Counted from the stretch's first letter, positions 1-8,509 are shown. The stretch: 64,000 bases of DNA from an uncultured Prevotella sp. (GCA_900771975.1 CAAGPV010000068.1:36845-100844); one strand, 5' to 3'. Notes: generated from the sequence alone by a model not told the origin. Translations and numbers: made by a program.

Positions 1-1
1 C

Positions 2-430
2 CTCATCAACACAGACTCAAAGTCTTTCCAGGCTCCAACCAAGAACGAGTATTACACTCTGACCATTAATATGAACACCAATACATATACCTGGACCAAG
101 CTCGACAATCAGAATCCTACGGCTTACACCAGCGTATCGCTTATCGGTGACTTCAACGGATGGGGCGGCGACGTCGACCTTACACAGGAAGAAAAGGCTC
201 CTCACAACTGGTACAAACGTGTTACCATCGAAAAAGACGGAGCCTTGAAGTTCCGCGCCAATCACGATTGGTCAACCAGTTGGGGTGTAGACGATAGCCA
301 AAAAGACACCGCTATCGGCGATCTCTACTATCTCACGCCTGGCACACAAAACATCAATGTGCCTGCTGGAACATATGACTTCTATTTGAATGACATTACA
401 GGACGTTGGAACATTGTGGCAGTCAAGTAA
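2..430 (+). CDS. SusE/SusF-like outer-membrane starch-binding protein, C-terminal part
   Basis: The reading frame is open from the left edge, so the 5' end lies outside the window. About 142 residues are visible. They contain a beta-rich carbohydrate-binding repeat with the pattern VSLIGDFNGWGGD, then a WGVDDS segment and the ending GTYDFYLNDITGRWNIVAVK. This is typical of the last starch-binding domain of SusE/SusF surface lipoproteins, which hold starch at the outer membrane for SusC/SusD import. An alpha-amylase follows, which fits the end of a starch-utilisation locus. SusE versus SusF cannot be decided from this fragment. An internal ATG at 71 is not the true start because coding similarity continues upstream of it. 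Confidence 0.8.
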   Translation, partial: LINTDSKSFQAPTKNEYYTLTINMNTNTYTWTKLDNQNPTAYTSVSLIGDFNGWGGDVDLTQEEKAPHNWYKRVTIEKDGALKFRANHDWSTSWGVDDSQKDTAIGDLYYLTPGTQNINVPAGTYDFYLNDITGRWNIVAVK

Positions 431-471
431 AAACTCTAAAACAAAAAATTAACTTTTCACCAATATAACCC

Positions 472-505
472 AAGGGAGTCTGCTGTGAAGCACACTCCCT
501 TTTTT
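472..505 (+). terminator. Rho-independent terminator after SusE/F-like gene
   Basis: An 8-bp stem (aagggagt, 472-479, with actccctt, 494-501) is followed directly by a run of T. It lies about 40 bases after the stop at 430 and should end the upstream transcript. Confidence 0.8.
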
Positions 506-596
506 GTTGCTAACGTTGTCAATAAGAAACGAAAACAATAAGAAATTTGCCACACCCGTAACTCCTTAAAATCCAGCGACTTAAGAATCGCGTGGT

Positions 597-677
597 AAAA
601 CCGGCCTTTTTAGCCCCTAACGGAGCCGGTTTTAGGAGCTAAAATGCCGTGTTTTAGGAGCTAAAACACGGCATTTT
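597..677. repeat. Phased A4/T4 array, locus A (4 units, 22-bp period)
   Basis: Four 15-bp units of the form A4-N7-T4 (597-611, 619-633, 641-655, 663-677; the second is degenerate at its A end) are separated by 7-bp spacers agcccct, aggagct and aggagct. Units 3 and 4 are perfect reverse complements (aaaatgccgtgtttt and aaaacacggcatttt) and can form a 15-bp stem with a 7-base loop. The same architecture recurs at three other intergenic sites in the window. Confidence 0.85.
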
Positions 678-787
678 GGAAAACAACAACTTAGATGTTA
701 ATTTATCACCCTCGAAAAGGAATGATGCAACAAGGTTAGTCTCAGTGTGCAAACGTTTGCATACCAAGACTAAATATTATTCACTTT

Positions 788-823
788 TTTTGACAGAGAG
801 TAGAAAATAAGTTTGTAAATTTG
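788..823 (+). promoter_or_regulatory. Bacteroidetes-type promoter for alpha-amylase
   Basis: A -7 box TAAATTTG (816-823) matches TAnnTTTG. A TTTTG at 788-792 is a candidate -33 box, with a slightly long 23-base spacing. Transcription should start near 830, very close to the annotated ATG at 838. This favours translation from the internal ATG at 850. Confidence 0.55.
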
Positions 824-837
824 GCCCATAAACCTAA

Positions 838-2856
838 ATGACCTATTTTATGAAACGTATATTTTCTACGATTTTTACCGTGTGCTTGTCGCTATCGATG
901 ATGGCACAAGGGTGGCCAGCTAACTATGGAGGCGTAATGCTTCAAGGGTTTTCCTGGGATTCATACGATGATAGCCAGTGGACACGCCTTGAAAGTCAAG
1001 CACCTGAAATTGCAAAATATTTCGATTTGATTTGGGTTCCGCAAAGCGGCAAATGTTTGGAGGAACATAGAGTGATGGGATACACCCCCTACTATTACTT
1101 CAACCAGAACTCAAGCTTTGGCACAGAAGCAGAACTTAAATCGATGATTTCCACCTACAAAAAACTTGGCACAGGTATTATTGCCGATATAGTCATCAAC
1201 CATCACAACACAACAGGATGGTTTGGTTTTCCAGCCGAGACCTATAACGGAGTCACCTATCAGTTTCAGACAACCGACATAACAGCCAACGACGACGGTG
1301 GAGCAACTGCAGCAGAGGCCAAAAGCGAAGGCGTTAGCCTCAGTGCCAACAACGATGAAGGCGAAGACTGGTCCGGTATGCGTGATCTCGACCACAAAAG
1401 CAGCAACGTTCAGGCCATCATTAAAGCCTATGAAAAATTTCTATTGGAAGACATGGGATACACAGGTTTTCGCTATGATATGGTAAAGGGGTTTGCAGGA
1501 AGCCACGTAGGCGACTACAACAAGGCCGCTGGTGTGGAATACTCGGTAGGAGAATATTGGGACGGAACAAAAAAGATAAAGTCTTGGATAGATGCAACAG
1601 AGAAAGAGAGTGCCGCATTTGACTTCCAGTTCCGCAACGATGTGCGCGATGCCATCAACGGCAACCATTGGAGCTTCAAACTTTGCACTAATGACCGACT
1701 TATCGATCAAACGGGATATAAACGCTATGCAATTACTTTTGTAGAAAACCACGACATGCAAGACCGCGGCACCACAAACGGATATAGCCCCGACCCTATA
1801 CGCCGCGACACGTTGGCTGCCAACGCCTATCTGCTAAGTATGCCAGGAACACCTTGCGTATTCTTTCCACACTGGAAGGCCTACAAGCAAGACATAAAAG
1901 GAATGATTGATGTACGTAAAGCCGTAGGCATCAACAACGAAAGCACTTGGGCTGACAGATATACAGGGGCTCCACAATACAAAACCACAATAGTGCGCGG
2001 AACCAAAGGCACGTTGTTGTCTGTTGTAGGAGCACAATCAATGGTAACCTACTTAAACGACACGATACACTATGTTAAGGTTGTTGACGAACCACGCTAT
2101 GCCTACTGGTTCTCAACCAACATGAATACCACTTGGGCCGACAAGGCTTCAGGACAATACAACAAAGACTTTGATGTATTGGTTTCTGCCGTTACCGACA
2201 ACGCCGATGCCAAATTGGTGTACACTCTCGACGGAACAGTGCCCACAAGCAGCAGCCAACAAATTGAAAGCGGCAGTAAAATACACATCGACCACAGTTG
2301 CATTCTCACTTTAGGCCTACTCATCGGAAACAACGTAAGCGGAGTGGAGTCACGCGAATACGAACGCATCAATTCCACACCAGTCAAGATTTACGTCAAT
2401 GCCGACCAAGTTCCAACCTGGGACACTTCATCAGGCATAAACTTTTGGAGCTGGGGTGGCGACGGCACACACACGCCCAACAACATTTCATGGCCAGGCG
2501 ACAAGGTGAAAACCACTGCTACTATCAACGGCAAAAACTGGTTTGTAAAGGACTTTACCCTCAACAGTGATGATGATGAAATCAGCTTTGTGTTCAGTAC
2601 AGGTAGCGGTTCGCCCCAATCACACGACGTTACAAATGTCAACAAGACATCTTTCTTCGAGATAACCAACGCCACAGACGACATGGGGTACTACCTTGTC
2701 AGCGATGTAACCGAAACAAACAGCATTGAAAATGCCGTCAACGAAACTTCCACAAAAGACAATGTTTGGTACACCGTCAGTGGTATGCGTCTAAAGAAAG
2801 CACCTACGCAAAAAGGCATCTACATCCATCAAGGGAAAAAAATTGTTATTCGGTAA
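838..2856 (+). CDS. Secreted alpha-amylase (GH13) with C-terminal starch-binding module
   Basis: Hydrolyses alpha-1,4 bonds in starch. The ORF is 672 codons, but the start is probably Met5 (position 850), which gives a clean signal peptide MKRIFSTIFTVCLSLSMMAQ. GH13 motifs are present: DIVINHH near residue 120, GFRYDMVKGF with nucleophile D214, GEYW with acid E239, and ENHD with D306. Residues about 510-620 contain tryptophans and an SWPGD motif like CBM26-type starch-binding modules. The protein ends in a short tail (WYTVSG...GIYIHQGKK) resembling Bacteroidetes sorting tails. There is no lipobox cysteine, so unlike SusG it is not predicted to be a surface lipoprotein. Substrate use follows from the family and the SusE/F-like neighbour. 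Confidence 0.93.
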   Translation: MTYFMKRIFSTIFTVCLSLSMMAQGWPANYGGVMLQGFSWDSYDDSQWTRLESQAPEIAKYFDLIWVPQSGKCLEEHRVMGYTPYYYFNQNSSFGTEAELKSMISTYKKLGTGIIADIVINHHNTTGWFGFPAETYNGVTYQFQTTDITANDDGGATAAEAKSEGVSLSANNDEGEDWSGMRDLDHKSSNVQAIIKAYEKFLLEDMGYTGFRYDMVKGFAGSHVGDYNKAAGVEYSVGEYWDGTKKIKSWIDATEKESAAFDFQFRNDVRDAINGNHWSFKLCTNDRLIDQTGYKRYAITFVENHDMQDRGTTNGYSPDPIRRDTLAANAYLLSMPGTPCVFFPHWKAYKQDIKGMIDVRKAVGINNESTWADRYTGAPQYKTTIVRGTKGTLLSVVGAQSMVTYLNDTIHYVKVVDEPRYAYWFSTNMNTTWADKASGQYNKDFDVLVSAVTDNADAKLVYTLDGTVPTSSSQQIESGSKIHIDHSCILTLGLLIGNNVSGVESREYERINSTPVKIYVNADQVPTWDTSSGINFWSWGGDGTHTPNNISWPGDKVKTTATINGKNWFVKDFTLNSDDDEISFVFSTGSGSPQSHDVTNVNKTSFFEITNATDDMGYYLVSDVTETNSIENAVNETSTKDNVWYTVSGMRLKKAPTQKGIYIHQGKKIVIR

Positions 2857-2903
2857 ATTCAATTCATACTCAATAGGTAGCCCAATATATAAGCTTAGGG
2901 CTG

Positions 2904-2935
2904 AGAGGCGGACTTAAACGTTCGCCTCTATTTTT
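2904..2935 (+). terminator. Terminator after alpha-amylase
   Basis: A 7-bp stem agaggcg (2904-2910) / cgcctct (2923-2929) is followed by atttttg. It lies between the amylase stop and the next gene. Confidence 0.75.
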
Positions 2936-2960
2936 GTTGTATACACTTAATACATAATAT

Positions 2961-4226
2961 ATGAAACACTTAAAAACCTCTCTATTGGCACTTACGTGCT
3001 TAGCATCATTCAGTGCACATGCACAAAAATATGTAGGAGGAGACATCTCTTTGCTCTCAGCCTATGAAGAACATGGAGCCTCCTACTACGATACAGATGG
3101 CACAACCCCCATCACCAACCTGTTGGAATACTTTCAGCAACAAGGTCACAACGCCATGCGTGTTCGCCTGTTCCACACTCCTTCCAACGCTCCCGCCCAA
3201 GCTAAAGGCGAAGGAGTGATACAAGACTTGCCTTACGTGGTAGCCTTAGGACAACGCATCAAAGCCAACGGCATGGCATTTATGCTGGACCTTCACTACA
3301 GTGACACTTGGGCCGACCCCTCAAACCAATGGCTACCAAAGGCCTGGGAAGGGCTAACAGACGTCGCTTTACAGGATTCTGTCTACAACTACACCAAAAA
3401 GGTGCTCCAAGCACTGGTAGATGCCAATGCCACCCCCGACTTCATACAAACCGGCAATGAGATTAGCTATGGCATGTTGTGGGGAGTTAACGGTGGCTCT
3501 TCTTGCAAGAAATACTATGCTGGACAAAGTACAAACGCCGTAAGGTTTTTCAATCTCTTGAAATATGCAGGCAAAGCATGTCGTGATGTTTGCCCAAATG
3601 CCAAGATTGTTCTTCACACCGAACGCATATCCACCCCCGACTACCTCGTGAAGTGGTACAAAGACATGGATCAGAACCAAGTGGACTATGACATCATCGG
3701 TACAAGCTATTATAGCTACTACCACGGCGACTTGAAGCAACTCAGCAAAGCGCTTCAAACCATTGAGCGCAACTTCAGCAAAGACATCATGGTGGTGGAA
3801 ACAGGATATTACCACGACTGGCAGCCAAACACGGTTGACTATGACCTTAGCGACACCTACCCCATCAACGGTGAAGGGCAAAAGGCTTTTACAGAAGCCC
3901 TTATCGACACTCTAAACGCCCACCCGCAAGTAAAAGGACTGTTCTGGTGGGACATGGAAGTGAACGAACATGGCCTTGACTGGAACACGCAACGCGTCAC
4001 CGACGGATGGTATAATGCAGGATTGTTTGACAACGCCACAGGAGCAGCAGAGCCTGCCATAAAGGTGCTTAAAAACTTTCTTGTGACCGACAAAATAGAT
4101 ATACCTTCAGCAAATGCAACTGCCGAGACCGGACAACAGTGGTACACACTTTCCGGGCAAGCCGTTCAGCAGCCACAACGAGCTGGCATCTACATCCACA
4201 ATGGACGAAAAACAGTAAGAAAATAA
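2961..4226 (+). CDS. Secreted arabinogalactan endo-beta-1,4-galactanase (GH53)
   Basis: Cleaves beta-1,4-galactan side chains of pectin. The protein is 421 residues with signal peptide MKHLKTSLLALTCLASFSAHA. GH53 hallmarks are MRVRLFHTP near residue 70, LDLHYSDTWADP near 110, acid/base E167 in QTGNEIS, and nucleophile E280 in VVETGYY. A WWDMEVNEHGLDWN segment lies near the C-terminus. The last 30 residues (WYTLSG...GIYIHNGRK) closely resemble the amylase tail, suggesting a shared export or anchoring route. No SusC/SusD pair for galactan is adjacent. It lies 104 bp after the amylase, behind a terminator. Confidence 0.93.
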   Translation: MKHLKTSLLALTCLASFSAHAQKYVGGDISLLSAYEEHGASYYDTDGTTPITNLLEYFQQQGHNAMRVRLFHTPSNAPAQAKGEGVIQDLPYVVALGQRIKANGMAFMLDLHYSDTWADPSNQWLPKAWEGLTDVALQDSVYNYTKKVLQALVDANATPDFIQTGNEISYGMLWGVNGGSSCKKYYAGQSTNAVRFFNLLKYAGKACRDVCPNAKIVLHTERISTPDYLVKWYKDMDQNQVDYDIIGTSYYSYYHGDLKQLSKALQTIERNFSKDIMVVETGYYHDWQPNTVDYDLSDTYPINGEGQKAFTEALIDTLNAHPQVKGLFWWDMEVNEHGLDWNTQRVTDGWYNAGLFDNATGAAEPAIKVLKNFLVTDKIDIPSANATAETGQQWYTLSGQAVQQPQRAGIYIHNGRKTVRK

Positions 4227-4243
4227 CTGCTTGATAGCATACA

Positions 4244-4281
4244 GTAATCCCTCCTTCCACAACGATGAAAGGAGGGATTAC
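4244..4281. terminator. Shared terminator between convergent genes
   Basis: A perfect 13-bp inverted repeat (gtaatccctcctt, 4244-4256; aaggagggattac, 4269-4281) lies between the GH53 stop (plus) and the stop of the thioredoxin gene (minus). T runs are weak on both sides, so use as a bidirectional terminator is inferred from position. Confidence 0.6.
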
Positions 4282-4288
4282 CATATTA

Positions 4289-5197
4289 TTACTTCTTCAA
4301 TTTCAACACAACAGGAAGCGTATATTGAGTCTGTACAGGACGTCCGTCCTTTGTACCTGGCTTCCAATTAGGCATAAGAGAAACCAAACGTACCGCTTCG
4401 GCCTTTAAGGCTGCCAAGCATTTCTCTTCTTTTGCTTGACGGTCGGAAGGCTTCTTCTTCAGCAAGCGCTTGTTGTGGCAAGCGAAATTTTCGACTTTCA
4501 CTGCCCGTACACCAGTAACCTTTCCGTTAAACTCTACATTGAATGTACAATAAACGGTGGCTTCTGCTTGCGCTTTTTGTGCTACAAGCGGATATTCAAG
4601 GTAGTCTTGAAAGAACTTATCTATAGCTTCCTGACCTCCGTCAAAGGATGGAAGCGTTACAGAAGGGTCGTTCTGCTGCAATGGAAGGGTAGCCAAGAGT
4701 TCTGCCAACTTTTCCGTTTGCACCGTAGCCAGCAACACCTTACCCTCCGGCGAAAGGAGATAAAGAGTTGGTATCCAATTCACCTTAAACAGTTTGTCCA
4801 CCTTTGTGTCACGTTTCCATTTCTTCAGCTCGCTCACCTGTAACCATGTCATTTTGTAAGTCTCCCAATAACACTTCACCCAAGCCTCTTTGTCCTGATC
4901 GAACGAAATGCCAACAAAGGTGACATTCCGGTCCTTATATTTGTCGAATAGCGACTTGACGGCAGGAATTTCCTTACGGCAATCGGGACACCAAGAAGCC
5001 CAGAAGTCAAGTACAACATAGTTGCCACGAAGGCTTTCCAGGGTGATGTGGCGTCCATCAGCTGTCTGCAAATCAAAATTGGGTGCTTTTGTTCCTACCG
5101 GCAACAAGTCTTTGGCGTATAAGGAGTCCAAGTCTTTAGCTTGAACGCTGGCAGCCAAACCTATCAAGAAGGCTGCAAGAAAAAGTAACTTCTTCAT
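4289..5197 (-). CDS. TlpA-like thioredoxin with C-terminal TonB-C-like domain
   Basis: 302 residues: a signal peptide (MKKLLFLAAFLIGLAASVQA), then a TlpA/ResA-type redoxin domain to about residue 175 with the active site WASWCPDC (C70, C73). The final 110 residues match the TonB C-terminal domain pattern: a GG-containing entry, YPLVAQKAQAEATVYCTFNV, then EAVRLVSLMPNWKPGT and a GRPVQTQYTLPV ending. TlpA proteins reduce disulfides in the periplasm. TonB-C domains contact outer-membrane receptors or act as recognition modules. The fusion suggests a periplasmic redox protein targeted to a partner. It is the last gene of an operon with nadK and an ABC exporter, 14 bp behind the exporter. No partner can be named. 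Confidence 0.8.
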   Translation of the reverse strand: MKKLLFLAAFLIGLAASVQAKDLDSLYAKDLLPVGTKAPNFDLQTADGRHITLESLRGNYVVLDFWASWCPDCRKEIPAVKSLFDKYKDRNVTFVGISFDQDKEAWVKCYWETYKMTWLQVSELKKWKRDTKVDKLFKVNWIPTLYLLSPEGKVLLATVQTEKLAELLATLPLQQNDPSVTLPSFDGGQEAIDKFFQDYLEYPLVAQKAQAEATVYCTFNVEFNGKVTGVRAVKVENFACHNKRLLKKKPSDRQAKEEKCLAALKAEAVRLVSLMPNWKPGTKDGRPVQTQYTLPVVLKLKK

Positions 5198-5211
5198 ATT
5201 CGTTCGTTATT

Positions 5212-6882
5212 TTATAGTTTTTCAAGATGTAATGTTTGGTCACAATAGTCGACAACAGCAGGGCGATGCGTGATGAAAATCACAGTTTTGTTGTGTCCCG
5301 ACAAGATGTTGCCCAGCAACTGCCGTTCGGTTTCAGGGTCAAGGGCCGATGTTGCCTCGTCAAAAAGCATGATGCCTCGGTTGCGCAGCAAGGCACGGGC
5401 AATGCTGATGCGTTGGGCTTGCCCCTCGCTGAGCCCCCCACCCTGTTCGGCACAGGACGTTTCCAACTGTTGGGGGAGATCAAAGACGAAGTCGGCACAT
5501 GCCTCATGCAGGGCAAAACGTAGTTCTTCGTCTGTTGCATCAGTCTTTCCGAGCAGCAGATTCTCGCGAATGGTACCGCTCAGCAAGGTATTTCCTTGTG
5601 GAACATACACGAAATTTGTTCTCATGCGTGGGGTCAGTTCCATGTGTTCCTTTTCGTTATAGAGTTCTATTTTTCCTTCCGTGGGATGGAGCAATGCCAA
5701 GACGAGCCGGACAAGTGTGGTTTTTCCAGCACCGGTTTCTCCCAAGATGGCGGTACAGGAACCTGGCGGGAAATCAAAAGACAGCTTGTCGATGACAGCC
5801 CCGTCCGCCTCTGTATAGGCATAGGAGACGTCCTTGAAACGCACCCCGCACGGTGTCGCCATTTCGATAGGGTCGCCCTGTTCTTCCAACGGGTCTTCCT
5901 CCAGTTCCATCAACCGCTCGGCAGCCGTAAATACACTTACAAAGGCAGGAACAAGCTTGGTGAGCTGACGGGCTGGACTCTGAATGCGATTGACCAACTG
6001 CAGGAAAGCCGTCATTCCACCAAAGGTAAGCGACCCCATCGACATACGAATAGCGGCCCAAGTGAACGCCACAAGATAGCCTAAAGCAAAACCAAAATTC
6101 AAGATGAGATTGCTAAAGACAGAAAACAACGTGCGGCGCACCACATTGTGACGAAGCTCTCTTTGCGTACTTTCCAACTTGTTTACAGCCACATCGTCGC
6201 TCTCAAGTGTCTTGATAAGCATACGGTGCTGAATAGTTTCCTGCAACACGCTTTGGACTTTCGAGTCGGAATCACGAACCTGACGAGTTAGTCTGCGCAT
6301 CTGGCGAACATAGACTTTACTGACAAGAACAAACAAAGGAATCATCAAAACCACCACTATTGCCAGTCGCCAGTCCATTGAAGCAAGGTAACAGAAAGCT
6401 CCCAAGAACATGGCGAACGTGCTTATGGTGCTCGGAATGGTCTGCGTAAGAAATGTCACCACGGTGTTCACATCAAATTCAAGCCGGTTTAGCACATCAC
6501 CGCTATGGTGTTTCTCCTTTCCATGCCACTCGGAACGAAGTATGCGGTCGAGTATGCGCTGCTGCATACGGTTCTGCGCCTTGATGCCTAACAGGTTTTG
6601 AATCCAGATGGACGAGATGCTGAGGGCGAAATCGCACAGGATGAGACCACCCATAACGGCAACCGCCCAATAGATATTGCCTTTCACGGTATGGGAAGCT
6701 ACGTCAATGGCATGTTGAACAGCCCATACAGAACTTAAAGAAACAACTACTTGCAACAACCCAACCACTGCGTTGAGCACAGCCTGTAATCTATTGCCAT
6801 GCCAAGCACGCCACAGCCAGCCAAAGATTTGTTTGGTGGTGTAACGCGTTTCCGGTATTTTCAACCATTCCTTCAGTTTCAT
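5212..6882 (-). CDS. ABC exporter, fused permease and ATPase
   Basis: A half-transporter of 556 residues. The N-terminal membrane domain has about six helices over roughly residues 30-310. The nucleotide-binding domain has Walker A GETGAGKTT near 375, signature LSEGQAQRIS near 480, Walker B IMLFDEATSALD and a switch His in FITHRP. This is the MsbA/multidrug exporter type and probably works as a homodimer in the inner membrane. The substrate cannot be told from sequence. It sits 12 bp after nadK and 14 bp before the thioredoxin gene, which indicates one transcript. Confidence 0.88.
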   Translation of the reverse strand: MKLKEWLKIPETRYTTKQIFGWLWRAWHGNRLQAVLNAVVGLLQVVVSLSSVWAVQHAIDVASHTVKGNIYWAVAVMGGLILCDFALSISSIWIQNLLGIKAQNRMQQRILDRILRSEWHGKEKHHSGDVLNRLEFDVNTVVTFLTQTIPSTISTFAMFLGAFCYLASMDWRLAIVVVLMIPLFVLVSKVYVRQMRRLTRQVRDSDSKVQSVLQETIQHRMLIKTLESDDVAVNKLESTQRELRHNVVRRTLFSVFSNLILNFGFALGYLVAFTWAAIRMSMGSLTFGGMTAFLQLVNRIQSPARQLTKLVPAFVSVFTAAERLMELEEDPLEEQGDPIEMATPCGVRFKDVSYAYTEADGAVIDKLSFDFPPGSCTAILGETGAGKTTLVRLVLALLHPTEGKIELYNEKEHMELTPRMRTNFVYVPQGNTLLSGTIRENLLLGKTDATDEELRFALHEACADFVFDLPQQLETSCAEQGGGLSEGQAQRISIARALLRNRGIMLFDEATSALDPETERQLLGNILSGHNKTVIFITHRPAVVDYCDQTLHLEKL

Positions 6883-6894
6883 CGGTTTGTTCCT

Positions 6895-7779
6895 TTAGCG
6901 TTTGTCGGCTCCCCACATCATCTTTTCGCGCAATGTAGCAAAATAGCGTTTGCCCATACGTTTGATGATATGAACATCGTAAGAGCCCCTGTGCAACGTA
7001 AGACGTGTACCTTCTATCAGTTTTTCCGACCGTCCGTCAATGGCTATAAGGAAGTTGTGAGACCGGCTTACCACTTCCAAAGAAATCTCAACTTTATCAG
7101 ACAAGACAATCGGACGTATGTTCAGGCTATGTGGTGCTACGGGTGTTAGACAGAACACAGGCGTTTGCGGAGCTATGATGGGGCCTCCGTTAGATAGCGA
7201 ATAGGCGGTAGATCCTGTCGGAGTACTAACTATCAGGCCATCTGCCTGGTAGGTTACAAGGTTCTCGCCATCTATTTTGGCACTTATCGAAATCATGGAT
7301 GCATTGTCCCGCTTTAGCACTGCCACCTCGTTAAGGGCATAAGGGAAACCCTGCAGCGGTTCTCCTTCCACCTCAACATGAAGCGTTGAGCGGTCAACCA
7401 CCCGATAGTTGCCACAGAAAACAGACTCTAAGGCCTCATTGGCCTCTTCGGGTGAGACGTCGGCAAGAAAGCCCAAACGCCCCGTGTTGATACCTAATAT
7501 AGGGAATTCACGTGGACCTACGTGACTCGCAGCGTTCAGAAAAGTGCCGTCGCCACCCATTGAAATAACATAATCGGCAACAAACTGGTCACCGTCGAAG
7601 GCGGTAACAGCCGGCAAATGGAGCTCGTCAATGCCTAAGAGCGACTTCAAGAAAGTGCGTTCCACCAAGATTTCCGCTCCGTGAGCGCACAACCGGTCAA
7701 ACACGGTTTGGATGGTGGCCGTGCGATGGCTTTGGTATTCATTGCCAAAAAGAGCGAAACGCAATCTTTCTGATGCCAT
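6895..7779 (-). CDS. nadK: NAD kinase
   Basis: Phosphorylates NAD to NADP. The 294-residue length is normal. Diagnostic motifs are GGDGT at 75-79, GINTGRLGFLADV, NEVAVLKRD and DGLIVSTPTGSTAYSLSNGGP. It is the first gene of a three-gene minus-strand operon and is divergent from the DJ-1 family gene. The start MASERLRFALFGNE gives the usual N-terminal strand. Confidence 0.95.
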   Translation of the reverse strand: MASERLRFALFGNEYQSHRTATIQTVFDRLCAHGAEILVERTFLKSLLGIDELHLPAVTAFDGDQFVADYVISMGGDGTFLNAASHVGPREFPILGINTGRLGFLADVSPEEANEALESVFCGNYRVVDRSTLHVEVEGEPLQGFPYALNEVAVLKRDNASMISISAKIDGENLVTYQADGLIVSTPTGSTAYSLSNGGPIIAPQTPVFCLTPVAPHSLNIRPIVLSDKVEISLEVVSRSHNFLIAIDGRSEKLIEGTRLTLHRGSYDVHIIKRMGKRYFATLREKMMWGADKR

Positions 7780-7834
7780 AAATTAGCGTCTTTTTATTAT
7801 TCTTTATATATCAATCTACCGCTAAACCGAGAAG

Positions 7835-7867
7835 TTTTTGTACATTTGCGGATAGTTATTAACTTTG
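7835..7867 (+). promoter_or_regulatory. Promoter for DJ-1/ispD/recG operon
   Basis: TTTTTG (7835-7840), a 19-base spacer and TAACTTTG (7860-7867) fit the Bacteroidetes consensus very well. The predicted transcript starts near 7874, about 40 bases before the ATG at 7916. Confidence 0.75.
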
Positions 7868-7915
7868 CAAAAATACGTATTTTTATTGATAATAGGAATA
7901 TAAAGCTATTGAAAT

Positions 7916-8485
7916 ATGGCAAAAGTGTATGAATTTTTGGCCGATGGCTTCGAGGAAATAGAAGCTTTGGCACCCGTAGATATTCTCCGTCGTGGAGGTG
8001 TGGAAATCAAAACCGTTAGCGTTAGTGGATCAAAAACAGTAAAAACAGCCCACGGAGTAGCGCTTCAAGCCGACCTCACCATTGAAGAAATCAACAGTTT
8101 CAACGACGTTGACATGATGCTCCTGCCAGGCGGTCTGCCTGGAGCAACCAACCTGCGCGACCATGAAGGCGTGCGCGCAGCCCTTTTAGAACAACACAAA
8201 GCCGGCCGGCGCATTGGGGCAATATGTGCAGCTCCGCTTGTGCTTGGCTCGTTAGGACTCCTCGAAGGACGACGGGCAACTTGCTACCCCGGGTTTGAAA
8301 AATACATGACCGGAGCTGAATACACCGCCCAACTGTTCACCGAGGACGGCACCATCATCACCGGCGAAGGCCCTGCTGCCACGTTGCCTTACGCCTACAA
8401 GATATTGTCCTACTTTGTTGGAGAAGAACGTAGCAAGGTGATTGAAGAACAAATGCGTTACACACATTTGATGGAAAGCAAATAA
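7916..8485 (+). CDS. DJ-1/PfpI family protein (YajL-like)
   Basis: A 189-residue cytosolic protein of the DJ-1 family. It has the conserved Glu (E16 in DGFEEIE) and the reactive cysteine C104 in the nucleophile elbow GAICAAP, plus LLPGGLPGATNL. Family members act in oxidative or carbonyl stress as deglycases, glyoxalases or chaperones, and the exact activity is debated. It leads a plus-strand operon with ispD (24 bp gap) and recG. Confidence 0.9.
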   Translation: MAKVYEFLADGFEEIEALAPVDILRRGGVEIKTVSVSGSKTVKTAHGVALQADLTIEEINSFNDVDMMLLPGGLPGATNLRDHEGVRAALLEQHKAGRRIGAICAAPLVLGSLGLLEGRRATCYPGFEKYMTGAEYTAQLFTEDGTIITGEGPAATLPYAYKILSYFVGEERSKVIEEQMRYTHLMESK

Positions 8486-8509
8486 TTTTTCCAGACAACC
8501 CCATCTATT

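Larger units (their letters stand above)
431..837. other. Intergenic region: terminator, phased A/T array, promoter
   Basis: This 407-base gap has no credible gene. It holds the terminator at 472-505, an AT-phased repeat array at 597-677 and a promoter next to the amylase start. The stretch 678-787 shows nothing further that I can name. Confidence 0.7.

Noticed and set aside
597..677. Small CRISPR array
   Set aside because: Period is only 22 bp with 7-bp spacers, units are self-complementary, and no cas genes are present.
3369..3881. 170-codon minus-strand ORF opposite the GH53 gene
   Set aside because: Antisense shadow of a gene whose catalytic motifs are intact; hydrophobic composition follows from codon bias of the real gene.
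5596..6084. 162-codon plus-strand ORF opposite the ABC exporter
   Set aside because: Shadow of the exporter frame, no family match seen.
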